Translations under genes and position numbers: made by a program
Notes under the pieces: generated by a model
The model's database searches: none
What the model was told of the DNA's origin: nothing
The model's input: only the letters and a program-made list of their open reading frames with translations
Shown here: one piece after another, positions 1 through 8,257 of the stretch
Numbering within the stretch: the stretch's first letter is position 1
How the letters are laid out: the number at the start of each line of letters is the position of its first letter
Assembly (NCBI RefSeq): GCF_001561995.1
Contig: NZ_LLWC01000022.1
Location: forward strand, 682,001 to 746,000
DNA: 64,000 nt
Direction of reading: 5' to 3'
Source of the DNA: Polycladidibacter hongkongensis
GTDB lineage: Bacteria; Pseudomonadota; Alphaproteobacteria; Rhizobiales; Stappiaceae

Positions 1-85
1 GGCCATCTTGTTGCAGCTGCTCGACACACTGCTTTAGCAACGTATCCACACCACCTTCTTCTCCAAAACAAACAACTGCCAGCAT
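1..85 (-). CDS. DUF2478 family protein, N-terminal fragment
   Basis: Only the first 28 codons lie in the window; the gene runs off the left edge. The translation begins MLAVVCFGEEGGVDTLL, which resembles the start of DUF2478 proteins, small P-loop-like proteins often found near molybdate and other metal functions. A GGGAGG ribosome site at 90-95 sits four bases before the ATG. It follows the SDR gene by about 30 bases on the same strand, so the two are probably co-transcribed. The family call rests on a short stretch and is tentative; the reading frame and start are well supported. Confidence 0.55.
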   Translation of the reverse strand, partial: MLAVVCFGEEGGVDTLLKQCVEQLQQDG

Positions 86-114
86 GGGGCCTCCCGACAA
101 ATTTTACGACACCA

Positions 115-828
115 CTACGGAGCGATCACTTTACCATCATACGCAAAGCAACATCCACTATCCGCAGGCTCTAAATGCTCCAATACCTCAACCAGCTTCT
201 TCGCACTTTGAGCAGGCGCAAATACCATCTCCGGTGCTATACGTTGTTGAAAGGGGGCAGATAGCGCGCTCGCCACAGTGCCCGGATGAAGCCCTACTAC
301 AATACTGGACTTGTGTTTGCGTCGAAGTTCAATCGCCGCACAGCGGATGAACATGTTAAGCGCCGCTTTAGCACAACGATAGCTGTACCAACCGCCAAGT
401 TGATTATCACTGATACTCCCAATTCTAGCGGACAATGCGGCGATCACACCGCGCCTTTCCCTCGGCAGGAGGGGCGCAAAGTGTTTCATTAACAACGCAG
501 GCACGACCATGTTTGCTTCGTAGATCCATTTCAGTTTCTCGGCGCTTAATTCTGCAAGTGCTTTTTCAGGCTGGCCCGCCACGCCGTGTAATGCACCAAC
601 CGCAATGATTAGAAAATCAACCTCTCCAACAGTTTGAAGCTCTTGCGCGGCCAAGGCAAGTTTACGCTCATCCTGCATATCCAATTGTCTCACTGATTGC
701 CCCGCGACCTTCGCAGCGACTGGGCGCCGATTGAACAGCACCAGCTCGACCGCCTCGTGGCGTGCAGCCAGTTCATGGGCAAGAGCATTTCCAATCGCCC
801 CGCCAGCACCGAACATAACTGCGCGCAC
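115..828 (-). CDS. SDR family oxidoreductase
   Basis: A short-chain dehydrogenase/reductase of about 237 residues. The Rossmann glycine motif FGAGGAIGNA is close to the N-terminus, followed by an NNAG-like region (IIAVGALHG) and a catalytic YSYRCAKAALN with Tyr and Lys in the usual YxxxK spacing; a preceding serine (SARIGSI) fits the catalytic triad. It therefore should reduce or oxidise a carbonyl or alcohol with NAD(P)H; the substrate cannot be told. I chose the GTG at 828 because AGGGAGG lies at 834-840; a longer frame to 888 has no ribosome site. It resembles the CsgA/C-factor-like subgroup. Likely in an operon with the following DUF2478 gene. Confidence 0.8.
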   Translation of the reverse strand: MRAVMFGAGGAIGNALAHELAARHEAVELVLFNRRPVAAKVAGQSVRQLDMQDERKLALAAQELQTVGEVDFLIIAVGALHGVAGQPEKALAELSAEKLKWIYEANMVVPALLMKHFAPLLPRERRGVIAALSARIGSISDNQLGGWYSYRCAKAALNMFIRCAAIELRRKHKSSIVVGLHPGTVASALSAPFQQRIAPEMVFAPAQSAKKLVEVLEHLEPADSGCCFAYDGKVIAP

Positions 829-1127
829 CCGCACCTCCCTTGTTAATATTAGCGACAAAACAAAGTATCGCAAAAATACTTCCAACACATTTATACGTAG
901 ATTTCTTCATCATTTATGTTTTACTTGAAACCGCAAGCGATCCGTCAAAATTAACGTGTAGTTTCCTTACAAACGGAAGCATCTGTGAAATTAAATTATT
1001 CAAAACAAGTACATATTTTAGATCAAATAACACACCACAAATAGCCACCCACCCTGGTTAGCCGATGCTTCGGCATAAACGATTATTGAATTAATATTGC
1101 CAAAAGCTTGACCATTCAGTTATTTTT

Positions 1128-1440
1128 AGTTAGGTATCTCGCAAGCGCAGCCCTTGCGCTTATAGGCGAGAAATCGCTACTCGAATGAAGCAGGCCTTCT
1201 GCTGCACATACGAGCCGAGTTAACGGGAGAACACTCTCCCAATTAAGGTAGGCGTTTGCTCTGGTCCTTACTGGGGCGCAATTTGGGTGCCTCTTGTGTT
1301 AAGGAGCACCGGCTTTATGCCTTCTATCTGTCTTGGCAGTGCCTGCATCTTGCAGGCCGACCGCGCTTTAAAGCGTGGATTGTGTACGCGTCTGCTGGGG
1401 TCATGTATGGCCTCATGCTATGAACACAAACAGGTAACCA
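1128..1440 (+). promoter_or_regulatory. Highly structured 5' leader of the BCCT gene
   Basis: No gene is visible between 829 and 1440, but the last 310 bases hold a run of stem-loops before the transporter: CTCGC+AAGCGC with their complements (1138-1170), CTCG/AGCAG (1180-1214), TTAA+GGGAGA (1220-1246), GGTGC/GCACC (1286-1310) and a perfect 7-bp stem GCCTGCA/TGCAGGC with a three-base loop (1341-1357). The left part (889-1120) is AT-rich and probably holds the promoter. Such a dense series suggests a folded untranslated leader or a small RNA. It does not match any riboswitch consensus I recognise. Confidence 0.5.
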
Positions 1441-3081
1441 ATGACGAATTCCTCTGATGTAGAAGCTATCCCTGCCCCGGAAGGCCCGACGGCAGTGATT
1501 GACACTGACTATGAAATTGGTCAGGACAACATCAACCCACAAATTGGCCGGGTAGAGCTGGATATTCATAATCCGGTATTCGCGATCTCCGGCGCTCTTC
1601 TAGTTGCGTTTGTTGCGATTACCCTCGCATTTCACGACAGTTTAGGCCCGATATTCGGGGACCTTCGCTCCTTCCTCACGAGCAATTTCGCCGGCTTTTT
1701 CCTAACCGCAGGCAATATCTTTGTTCTGGTATGTTTAGGCATTGTGCTCTCACCGCTTGGCCGCGTGCGCATCGGCGGCGCTAATGCCAGCGCAGATTAC
1801 TCCTACCTTTCATGGTTTGCGATGCTTTTTGCCGCTGGTATGGGCATCGGCCTCGTTTTCTACGGTGTATCTGAGCCAATCTCCCACTTCTCAACCTCGT
1901 TCTCGGGGTCTGATTGGGCACCGCTTGGCGGCGCAGCTGGCAATGAAGCAGAGGCAATGCGCCTTGGCATGGCCGCAACCATCTTCCACTGGGGCCTCCA
2001 CCCATGGGCAGTTTATGCGATTGTTGGGTTGTCATTGGCGCTGTTCGCTTACAACAAAGGCCTTCCGCTCACCATCCGCTCGGTATTCTATCCAATCTTT
2101 GGCGAACGCATCTGGGGCTGGCCCGGGCACCTGATCGATATTCTTGCTGTCTTTGCCACTATGTCTGGCCTAGCAACGTCCTTAGGCATTGGTGCAGAGC
2201 AAGCAAACGCTGGCCTGAACTATCTTTTCGGCATCGAGGTCACCAACACCTCACGCGTTATTCTGATTATCGCCATCACCTCCATCGCGCTGGCTTCCGT
2301 TGTCGCCGGCCTTGATGCAGGGGTAAAGCTGCTCTCAGAAATCAATATGGTTGCAGCCGCTGTTCTGCTGCTATTTGTGCTCATTGCAGGCCCTACAGCT
2401 CTTGTGGTTTCAGGCTTCTTCAACAACCTGCTGGCCTATGTTGAATACCTGCCCGCCCTGTCGAACCCGATCGGACGCACAGATACGAACTTCATGGAAG
2501 GCTGGACCTCCTTCTACTGGGCCTGGTGGATTTCCTGGTCACCTTTTGTCGGCATGTTTATTGCCCGCATCAGCCGTGGCCGCACCGTGCGTGAATTCAT
2601 TACCTGCGTGCTGCTCATTCCATCGCTGGTTTCCATCATCTGGATGACCACTTTTGGCGAAACCGCAATCACGCTGGTTGTGCATGAAGGTGTGAGCTCC
2701 ATAAAAGACGCCGCACTTGAACTGAAACTGTTCAGCATGTTGGCGGAACTGCCGTTGACCCTGTTCACCTCGATTACCGGCATCTTCTTGGTGGTGATCT
2801 TCTTTGTCACCTCCTCGGACTCTGGCTCTCTGGTCATTGATACCATGACAGCAGGCGGCAAGGTAAACACACCAACACCGCAGCGGGTATTCTGGGTGAT
2901 CATTGGCGCGCTGGCCGCCATCGCCCTGCTGCTTGGCGGCGGCTTGACCGCTTTGCAAGCTGTCTCGGTGTCAACCGGCTTCCCATTCGCAATCGTGTTG
3001 TTGCTCGCCTGTTACTCCTTGGTGACCGGGCTTTATGTGGAGCGCAAAACGCACCTGAGCGAATACGAAGGCAAGCTATAA
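1441..3081 (+). CDS. BCCT family (betaine/carnitine/choline) transporter
   Basis: A 546-residue membrane carrier of the betaine/carnitine/choline family, expected to take up a quaternary ammonium or sulfonium osmolyte with Na+ or H+. The family glycine-rich stretch MGIGLVFYGVSEP (about residue 139) and the aromatic signature WAWWISWSPFVGMF with the RISRGRTVREF loop (about residues 360-390) are plain; twelve hydrophobic segments fill residues 50-530, and the C-terminal tail is short, so a long osmosensing domain is absent. The ribosome site before the ATG is weak. It stands alone behind a folded leader and is closed by two hairpins. Exact substrate is unknown; betaine, choline or DMSP are all possible. 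Confidence 0.92.
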   Translation: MTNSSDVEAIPAPEGPTAVIDTDYEIGQDNINPQIGRVELDIHNPVFAISGALLVAFVAITLAFHDSLGPIFGDLRSFLTSNFAGFFLTAGNIFVLVCLGIVLSPLGRVRIGGANASADYSYLSWFAMLFAAGMGIGLVFYGVSEPISHFSTSFSGSDWAPLGGAAGNEAEAMRLGMAATIFHWGLHPWAVYAIVGLSLALFAYNKGLPLTIRSVFYPIFGERIWGWPGHLIDILAVFATMSGLATSLGIGAEQANAGLNYLFGIEVTNTSRVILIIAITSIALASVVAGLDAGVKLLSEINMVAAAVLLLFVLIAGPTALVVSGFFNNLLAYVEYLPALSNPIGRTDTNFMEGWTSFYWAWWISWSPFVGMFIARISRGRTVREFITCVLLIPSLVSIIWMTTFGETAITLVVHEGVSSIKDAALELKLFSMLAELPLTLFTSITGIFLVVIFFVTSSDSGSLVIDTMTAGGKVNTPTPQRVFWVIIGALAAIALLLGGGLTALQAVSVSTGFPFAIVLLLACYSLVTGLYVERKTHLSEYEGKL

Positions 3082-3090
3082 GTTAGCGGC

Positions 3091-3115
3091 ACCTGCGCTT
3101 TTATGAAGCGCAGGT
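3091..3115 (+). repeat. Perfect 10-bp inverted repeat after BCCT gene
   Basis: ACCTGCGCTT and its exact complement AAGCGCAGGT flank five bases, starting ten bases after the stop codon. There is no T-run, so it is probably an mRNA-protecting 3' hairpin just ahead of the true terminator. Confidence 0.6.
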
Positions 3116-3130
3116 CCATTCAAGCATCCA

Positions 3131-3172
3131 AGAAAGGGCGCTCTTGCAAATGCAGGAGCGCCCTTTCTTTTC
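3131..3172 (+). terminator. Rho-independent terminator of BCCT gene
   Basis: A perfect 12-bp stem (GAAAGGGCGCTC / GAGCGCCCTTTC) with a 12-base loop is followed by TTTTC. Confidence 0.85.
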
Positions 3173-3237
3173 TGCGCAGGCGTCCCAACGCATACACAGC
3201 CTTGCTATGGCTTTGTCTCGTCGCAACACGACGATCA

Positions 3238-3276
3238 ACAACAAAAGGCGGCGCTGTCAAAGCAACAGCGCCGCCT
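3238..3276 (-). terminator. Terminator of the dctPQM operon
   Basis: An 11-bp stem GGCGGCGCTGT / ACAGCGCCGCC (3247-3257 and 3265-3275); read on the minus strand it is followed by TTTTGTTGTT, as expected for the end of dctM. Confidence 0.8.
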
Positions 3277-3303
3277 CTCCTTTTCTTTAAAAGTGTGGCT
3301 AAC

Positions 3304-4578
3304 TCAGTGCACCAAGGCCAGTGTGATTTCCGGCACCAGCACAATCAAAGCCAAAGCAAACAAGAGCGCACCGTAGAGCGCCAACGCCTCGCGTGAGAAC
3401 GCCGCAACACTCGTCTTGGTGATATTGCAAACAACCAGCATCACAGTACCAACGGGGGGAGTGAGTGTACCGATAGACAGGTTGAGCACCATAACAATAC
3501 CAAAGTGATACGGATCTATACCAAAGGCCTTAATCGTTGGCAGCAACAGTGGCACAAGCACGATCAAAATCGCCGTACCCTCAATGAGCATACCGAAAAA
3601 CAGCAATGCAATATTGAGCGTGAGCAAGAACAGATACTTGTTCTCTGTAAATCCGGTGATCATCTCAGCAAATGCAGGGCCGGCCTGCTCTAGCGAGAAC
3701 ACCCATGCCAATGCCGAACTCGCCATAATCACCAGCATCACTGCCGAGGTGGATTTTCCAGTTTCGATCAAGGAATCCAGTACATTCTTCGGTGACATCC
3801 GCCGATACACAAACATGCCGATGGCCACCACGATCAACACCGCCGCTGCACCCGCTTCTGTTGGCGTGAAGATACCTGCACGAACACCACCAATCACCAC
3901 ACCAACAAGGAAGATTGCTGGCCATGCCCGCAGCAAGGTGACCACACTTTCCTTCGCAGTCGGCTTTGCCATACGCGTTGGCTTGTAGCCACGGCGCACC
4001 GAAACCACGTAGACTGTTGTCATCAGCAAAACAGCGCAGAGTATGCCCGGCACAATACCGGCCATAAACATCTTGCCAACTGACACATCCGCCATGAGCG
4101 AGAAAATAATCAGCGCAATTCCGGGGGGAATAATTGGCGTGATCAACGCACCTGCTGCAGTAACCGCAGCAGAAAACGGACGGCTATAACCGTTCTTTTC
4201 CATCTCCGGTACCATCATGCGCGCCAGCATAGCGCTGTCTGCAAGGTTAGAGGCAGAAAGGCCGCCCATCAGCGTGCTGACCATAATGTTGGTCAAGGCA
4301 AGGCCGCCCCGAATACGCCCCACAAGCAACTGCGCCAGATCAACCACACGCTCTGCAATTCCAGAGTGGGCCAGCAAAGTGCCAAGCAAGATAAAAAACG
4401 GGATCGCCAACAGCGAAGTGTTTTGCGTTGCAGTTATAAAGCGTTGGATCGCAATCTGATGCGGTAACTCGCTAAACAACAAAAAGTACGCCAGCACAGC
4501 AACCATAATACCCAGATACAAACGCATATTCAGCGCAAACAGCGCCAACATCAGGAGGATAATGACAGACCAGCTCAT
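3304..4578 (-). CDS. TRAP transporter large permease, DctM type
   Basis: The 424-residue large membrane subunit of a tripartite ATP-independent periplasmic transporter, which carries an organic acid substrate inward using the Na+ gradient. Hydrophobic segments cover nearly the whole length. Typical DctM features are the LLAIPFFILLG motif near residue 55, the IPPGIALIIFS segment near residue 150, and LTPPVGTVMLVV near the end. It overlaps the stop of dctQ by ATGA, so it is translationally coupled. Together with dctQ and dctP it forms a complete system; the GntR gene upstream is likely its regulator. Substrate not identifiable from sequence. Confidence 0.93.
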   Translation of the reverse strand: MSWSVIILLMLALFALNMRLYLGIMVAVLAYFLLFSELPHQIAIQRFITATQNTSLLAIPFFILLGTLLAHSGIAERVVDLAQLLVGRIRGGLALTNIMVSTLMGGLSASNLADSAMLARMMVPEMEKNGYSRPFSAAVTAAGALITPIIPPGIALIIFSLMADVSVGKMFMAGIVPGILCAVLLMTTVYVVSVRRGYKPTRMAKPTAKESVVTLLRAWPAIFLVGVVIGGVRAGIFTPTEAGAAAVLIVVAIGMFVYRRMSPKNVLDSLIETGKSTSAVMLVIMASSALAWVFSLEQAGPAFAEMITGFTENKYLFLLTLNIALLFFGMLIEGTAILIVLVPLLLPTIKAFGIDPYHFGIVMVLNLSIGTLTPPVGTVMLVVCNITKTSVAAFSREALALYGALLFALALIVLVPEITLALVH

Positions 4579-5045
4579 TCATCCTCTCCTTTTACAAGGG
4601 CTTTGACAGTGGTGATAAGGGATTGCAGCATGTAAACACCCATACCGAGCGAGCCAACAGCCACAGGAATATCAATCCACCAGAAGGAAATTCGCAGGAT
4701 CTGGGTGATCTTATAGGTGGTTTTTTCAGCAAGCTTCCATGCCAGATAGGCAATAAACACGAGCGCAACCAGCGAGAGGGCTTTTATAAGCACCTCCACC
4801 AAACGGCGCATCACCGTCGGCATCATGTCAGTGAAGATAGGGATAGAAAGGTTTTCACCGTCCCGCTCAGCAGCTATCGCCCCAAGCATAACAATCCAAA
4901 CCGTTAACAGCCCCATCACCTCTTCAGACCAGTGCACAGGGTCGCCGATGAAATACCGCATAAAGACAGCATACGTCGTCGCCAACACCAGCACTGTAAA
5001 TAGAGCGCACACGCTCCAATCAACAATTCTTCTAAGCCAACTCAT
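4575..5045 (-). CDS. TRAP transporter small permease, DctQ type
   Basis: A 156-residue membrane protein with four hydrophobic segments, the usual size and topology of the DctQ subunit that links DctM to the substrate-binding protein. The first helices carry the motif FMRYFIGDPVHWSEEVMGLL, typical of the family (R-F/Y-x-x-x-x-x-x-W-x-E-E). It lies between dctP and dctM; the stop overlaps the dctM start by four bases. A terminator-like hairpin lies just upstream, so it is probably made at a lower level than dctP. Confidence 0.92.
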   Translation of the reverse strand: MSWLRRIVDWSVCALFTVLVLATTYAVFMRYFIGDPVHWSEEVMGLLTVWIVMLGAIAAERDGENLSIPIFTDMMPTVMRRLVEVLIKALSLVALVFIAYLAWKLAEKTTYKITQILRISFWWIDIPVAVGSLGMGVYMLQSLITTVKALVKGEDE

Positions 5046-5071
5046 TTTGGGAGGCCCTATTCATTTACGGG

Positions 5072-5107
5072 GGGAAAAAAGAGGCGGCACAGTCTCCCGC
5101 GCCGCCT
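5072..5107 (-). terminator. Attenuating hairpin between dctP and dctQ
   Basis: On the minus strand GGCGGC ... GCCGCC (6-bp GC stem, 12-base loop, 5083-5106) is followed by CTC and then six T. It lies in the dctP-dctQ gap, a place where partial termination or mRNA protection would give more binding protein than permease. Confidence 0.65.
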
Positions 5108-5122
5108 TTACCAGACTGAGGC

Positions 5123-6100
5123 TTATTTCAGCATGTCTTGGATTTTATCAAACAGGCCTGGTGTCCACTCAGGGAACTGGCCATAGACTTTAACAGCAGC
5201 ATCACGGAACGGACCAGCTTCTGGACGGATGATTTCAACGCCAGCAGCTTTCATCTTCTCGATGATTTCCTCATCACCTTCTGCGGCAATTTTCTGGCTG
5301 TAGACACCAGCTTCATGCGCGGTAGAATGGATGATATCGAGCTGTTCTTCACTCAAGGTAGAGAAGAACTCTTCGCCACCGATGATCAAGGAAGTGTTCA
5401 AGAGGTAGCCGATCAGGCTGAGGTACTTGGCTTCCTCATGGAATTTACCGCCATACAGCACAGGAAGCGGGTTCTCAACGCCGTCGATAATGCCCTGCGT
5501 CAATGCAGTATACACCTCGCCAAGCGGCATTGGAGTTGCTGTGCCACCCATCGCTTCAATCGCACGGATCTGCATGATATTGTTAGGTGTGCGGATCTTC
5601 AGACCCTTCATGTCTTCAACCGTGCGAACCGGCTTTTTAGACAAAAGGTGACGTGCGCCGTAAAGGTAGTTTTTCATGACAACATGAATACCTTTAGCTT
5701 TCAGCGCTTCTTCCTTTTCCTTGAACCAGTCGCTCTCGTAAATCGAGAACAGTTTTTCTGGGCTGTCGGACAGGTATGGACCAAACAACACACCCAGATC
5801 TGGCTCATAGTCAGCAAGGAAGCCAACATCGGTCAGAGTAATGACCGGCACACCCAGCAGAGCCTGCTCGGTCACATCCTTCTTCGCACCCAACTGGGAG
5901 CTAGGATACAGTTTGAACTGGATTTCACCGTTACTACGCTCATCGATAAGCTTCGCCCAGTGGTTCATGACCACATCAAATGGCTCGCCCGGGTTGTTGC
6001 CATAAGCAACTTTGATTTCCAAAGGCGCTGCATTTGCAGAAAACGCTCCAACAGCTGCAATGGTAGCAGCCATAGCGGCAGTTTTAAGTAGCTTAAACAT
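5123..6100 (-). CDS. TRAP transporter substrate-binding protein, DctP type
   Basis: A periplasmic solute-binding protein of 325 residues. The ATG at 6100 has GGAGG at 6107-6111 and opens a classical signal peptide (MFKLLKTAAMAATIAAVGAF, cut after SANA). The longer frame to 6217 has no ribosome site and would bury the signal. DctP hallmarks include the arginine region KIRTPNNIMQIRAIEAMGG that normally binds the carboxylate, and GEVYTALTQGIIDGVENPL. It heads the P-Q-M set, following a GntR gene. The ligand is probably a carboxylic acid, but which one cannot be read from the sequence. Confidence 0.93.
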   Translation of the reverse strand: MFKLLKTAAMAATIAAVGAFSANAAPLEIKVAYGNNPGEPFDVVMNHWAKLIDERSNGEIQFKLYPSSQLGAKKDVTEQALLGVPVITLTDVGFLADYEPDLGVLFGPYLSDSPEKLFSIYESDWFKEKEEALKAKGIHVVMKNYLYGARHLLSKKPVRTVEDMKGLKIRTPNNIMQIRAIEAMGGTATPMPLGEVYTALTQGIIDGVENPLPVLYGGKFHEEAKYLSLIGYLLNTSLIIGGEEFFSTLSEEQLDIIHSTAHEAGVYSQKIAAEGDEEIIEKMKAAGVEIIRPEAGPFRDAAVKVYGQFPEWTPGLFDKIQDMLK

Positions 6101-6254
6101 AAGTTTCCTCCACGTGCTTCCCCAAAACGGGGGGCATAAAAAGCGCACCCAAAAGGTGCAGTGCCAAACCTCAAAGCCCAAGTTAGGTCTGGCGGTTTCC
6201 GATCTAAATCGCTGCAATCAAGTTTTCTGCATGCAGCAATCTTGGCTTGACTTC

Positions 6255-6938
6255 CTACCGACCGGGTTTGACAGGAAGCGTCTCGTCAGACCTTTTCAAA
6301 AGGTCATTCCGTGATTCCACCAAGTGGGTCCGCAAGTATGCAACCGCGGCATCTGGCTCCCCCTCGCAAATTGCGGCAACCAACTGTCGGTGCTCCGCAA
6401 CCGTGCGGGCGAAATCATAATTCTCGACCGAGTAAGTGATGATCGTCTGCGTTTGCCACAGCACCACCTCATGCCACTCACTAAACAACGGGTTCTGCGC
6501 CAACCCGACAATCTTTGCGTGCATCTCGCGATCAAGGCGCAAAAACTCCGCCAGCTTCGCAAGGCCGTGCGCTTGCCCAAGCTCCTCCATATTTGCAGCA
6601 AAATCTGCAAGCGTGCGATGAAAAGCGGGTGTCACCCTTGATTGCGCAAAGCCTTCGTTTAATGCGTTTGTTTCAAGAAGGATCCGCGCCTCAAAAACCT
6701 TTTCAATGTCTTGTTTGGAAAACTGGCGCACCATAGTGCCCTTCCGGTCCTCCCCTTCAACGAGCCCATCACGTTCCAGCATCGCCAAAGCTTCCTTCAC
6801 CGGCGTTTGGCTAATATGCAGTCGCGCCGCCAAATCAGCAGGGCGCAGTTTTTCGCCAAGTGGCAATTCTCCGCTCAAAATAAGTCGGTGAATTTCCTCG
6901 TACGCCTGCTTGGCTAGGGTGGACTTCGTTATCATCAT
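6255..6938 (-). CDS. GntR family regulator (FCD/FadR subfamily)
   Basis: 227 residues: an N-terminal winged helix-turn-helix (about residues 10-70, with LRPADLAARLHISQTPVKEAL) and an all-helical FCD ligand domain (about 80-215) carrying the Asp/His metal-binding positions (LRLDREMHAKI, AEHRQL). It precedes dctP on the same strand by about 155 bases and so is the likely substrate-responsive repressor of the TRAP operon. Position first in the operon suggests autoregulation. No convincing palindromic operator was found in front of it. Confidence 0.88.
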   Translation of the reverse strand: MMITKSTLAKQAYEEIHRLILSGELPLGEKLRPADLAARLHISQTPVKEALAMLERDGLVEGEDRKGTMVRQFSKQDIEKVFEARILLETNALNEGFAQSRVTPAFHRTLADFAANMEELGQAHGLAKLAEFLRLDREMHAKIVGLAQNPLFSEWHEVVLWQTQTIITYSVENYDFARTVAEHRQLVAAICEGEPDAAVAYLRTHLVESRNDLLKRSDETLPVKPGR

Positions 6939-7574
6939 GGCGTGAAGTATTTGTCTTGATCGTGAAAACTGTCAATGAAATAGAAAATTTTTTATCTGAA
7001 ATTTGCGCATTTCATTCACCAAAAATGCGGTCTTCAATCCTTCAGCGCTCGCCTCAACTTAAAATTTTCTCAACATTTTACCACTTCACCAACATGACGC
7101 TTATCGTAGCGGAAGAAACACTACAGACACAACATGGGGCACACGTACTAGCCCTTATCTTTCGATGAATGGTGAGGTGTTAGCCCCTAGTTTGGTTCTC
7201 TAACCTCACTCTGAAATGCCAAAAAACCGCAATAACTAGCGAATTTTTTACAGAAGCCAAAAGAGCCGCAACGAACGAAACTTTATTTTTACTGAAATAC
7301 CACTGCAAATTAAGTCGACCTCAGCTCGATATAGTTATCCACTGCCAAGCCGTAAATTGATCGAGCAAAAACATGAGCATTGCTCTATGCGCTCAAAGAA
7401 TTATTTTTTATTGAAAAGATTCGCATTTCCGCTAAGCCCTTCACGATAAGAAAATTTCGTTCACCCATTCGCAGATACACTTACAGCCTTTATAATTAAT
7501 TCAATCGATTGATTGACACAGGAACAGAACTAGGTTTATGCTTTCCTCAACTCAAAAACAGGGAAGCCCCAAAG
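6939..7574. other. AT-rich intergenic region between divergent genes
   Basis: About 635 bases with no convincing gene. A 70-codon frame from 6956 has no ribosome site or family resemblance. The region must hold the promoters for the GntR gene (leftward) and the TetR gene (rightward). The only sharp signal is the palindrome at 7501-7512, listed separately. Confidence 0.6.
7501..7512. promoter_or_regulatory. Palindromic operator candidate before TetR/CecR gene
   Basis: TCAATCGATTGA is a perfect 12-bp palindrome 62 bases before the TetR start, inside an AT-rich promoter-like stretch. TetR proteins usually bind such sites before their own gene, so autoregulation is inferred. Confidence 0.45.
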
Positions 7575-8255
7575 ATGCCAATAGACACCCAGACCCAATC
7601 AACAGAGCTAAGCAGCAGCCAGAAAACACGCCTTGCGCTGATCAACGCTGCTCTTCGCCTGTTTGGGAGCAAGGGCTATGCTGCGACCTCAACGCGCGAA
7701 ATCGCCGAGGCTGCAAGCACAAATATCTCGTCTATTGCCTATCACTTTGGCGGCAAGCAGGGACTGCACACAGCATGCGCTGAATATTTCGTGTCGCTCG
7801 CAAAAACGCACGTGAACGACACCTCCCCCGCCACCAGCGCGGCGTGGCAGTCCCTCTCCCAAGAAAACGCTGAAGAAGCGCTCATCAGCTTCGTTGGCCG
7901 CATGATCGATTTCCTGTTGGGCAGTAAAGAGGCCCCAAGCTTCGTCAGTTTTGTCCTACGTGAAGTCGGCAGCGAGTCGGACGCAATGCAGCAAATCTTT
8001 GAGGGGTTCATTGGCCCATCCATTGAGCAAGCCGCTCTAATGTATTCAAAAGCGACCGGCATCTCCCCCACTGCCGAAGAAGCGAAAATTGCAGTCATGT
8101 CCTATGTCGGGCAAGTTTTTTACTTCCGCGTTGCCCAGTTCGTCGTGCTCAACTCCCTTGGCTGGGAGGAGATCGGCCCAGAGCAACGCAAACTCATTAA
8201 AACAACACTCTTGCAGAAAGTGCGCGCGGGCATCGCCGCCGCACGGGAGGAATAA
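7575..8255 (+). CDS. TetR family regulator, CecR/YbhH-like
   Basis: 226 residues. The N-terminal helix-turn-helix (about residues 20-65) includes GSKGYAATSTREIAEAA and SSIAYHFGGKQGL, and the C-terminal half resembles the DUF1956 domain of E. coli CecR (YbhH). CecR controls the ybhGFSR ABC exporter, and here too the next genes are a YbhG-like fusion protein, a YbhF-like ATPase and a permease, with only two bases between this stop and the next start. I chose ATG 7575 (GGGA upstream) over an upstream frame to 7509 lacking a ribosome site. Likely represses this exporter operon until a toxic compound binds. Confidence 0.88.
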   Translation: MPIDTQTQSTELSSSQKTRLALINAALRLFGSKGYAATSTREIAEAASTNISSIAYHFGGKQGLHTACAEYFVSLAKTHVNDTSPATSAAWQSLSQENAEEALISFVGRMIDFLLGSKEAPSFVSFVLREVGSESDAMQQIFEGFIGPSIEQAALMYSKATGISPTAEEAKIAVMSYVGQVFYFRVAQFVVLNSLGWEEIGPEQRKLIKTTLLQKVRAGIAAAREE

Positions 8256-8257
8256 TT

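Noticed and set aside
1215-1290. Glycine-riboswitch resemblance in the BCCT leader (GGGAGA stretch)
   Set aside because: The conserved core that follows in a real glycine aptamer is absent; only the stem resembles it.
6956-7168. 70-codon frame in the GntR-TetR gap
   Set aside because: No ribosome site, AT-rich promoter region, low-complexity sequence without recognisable domain.
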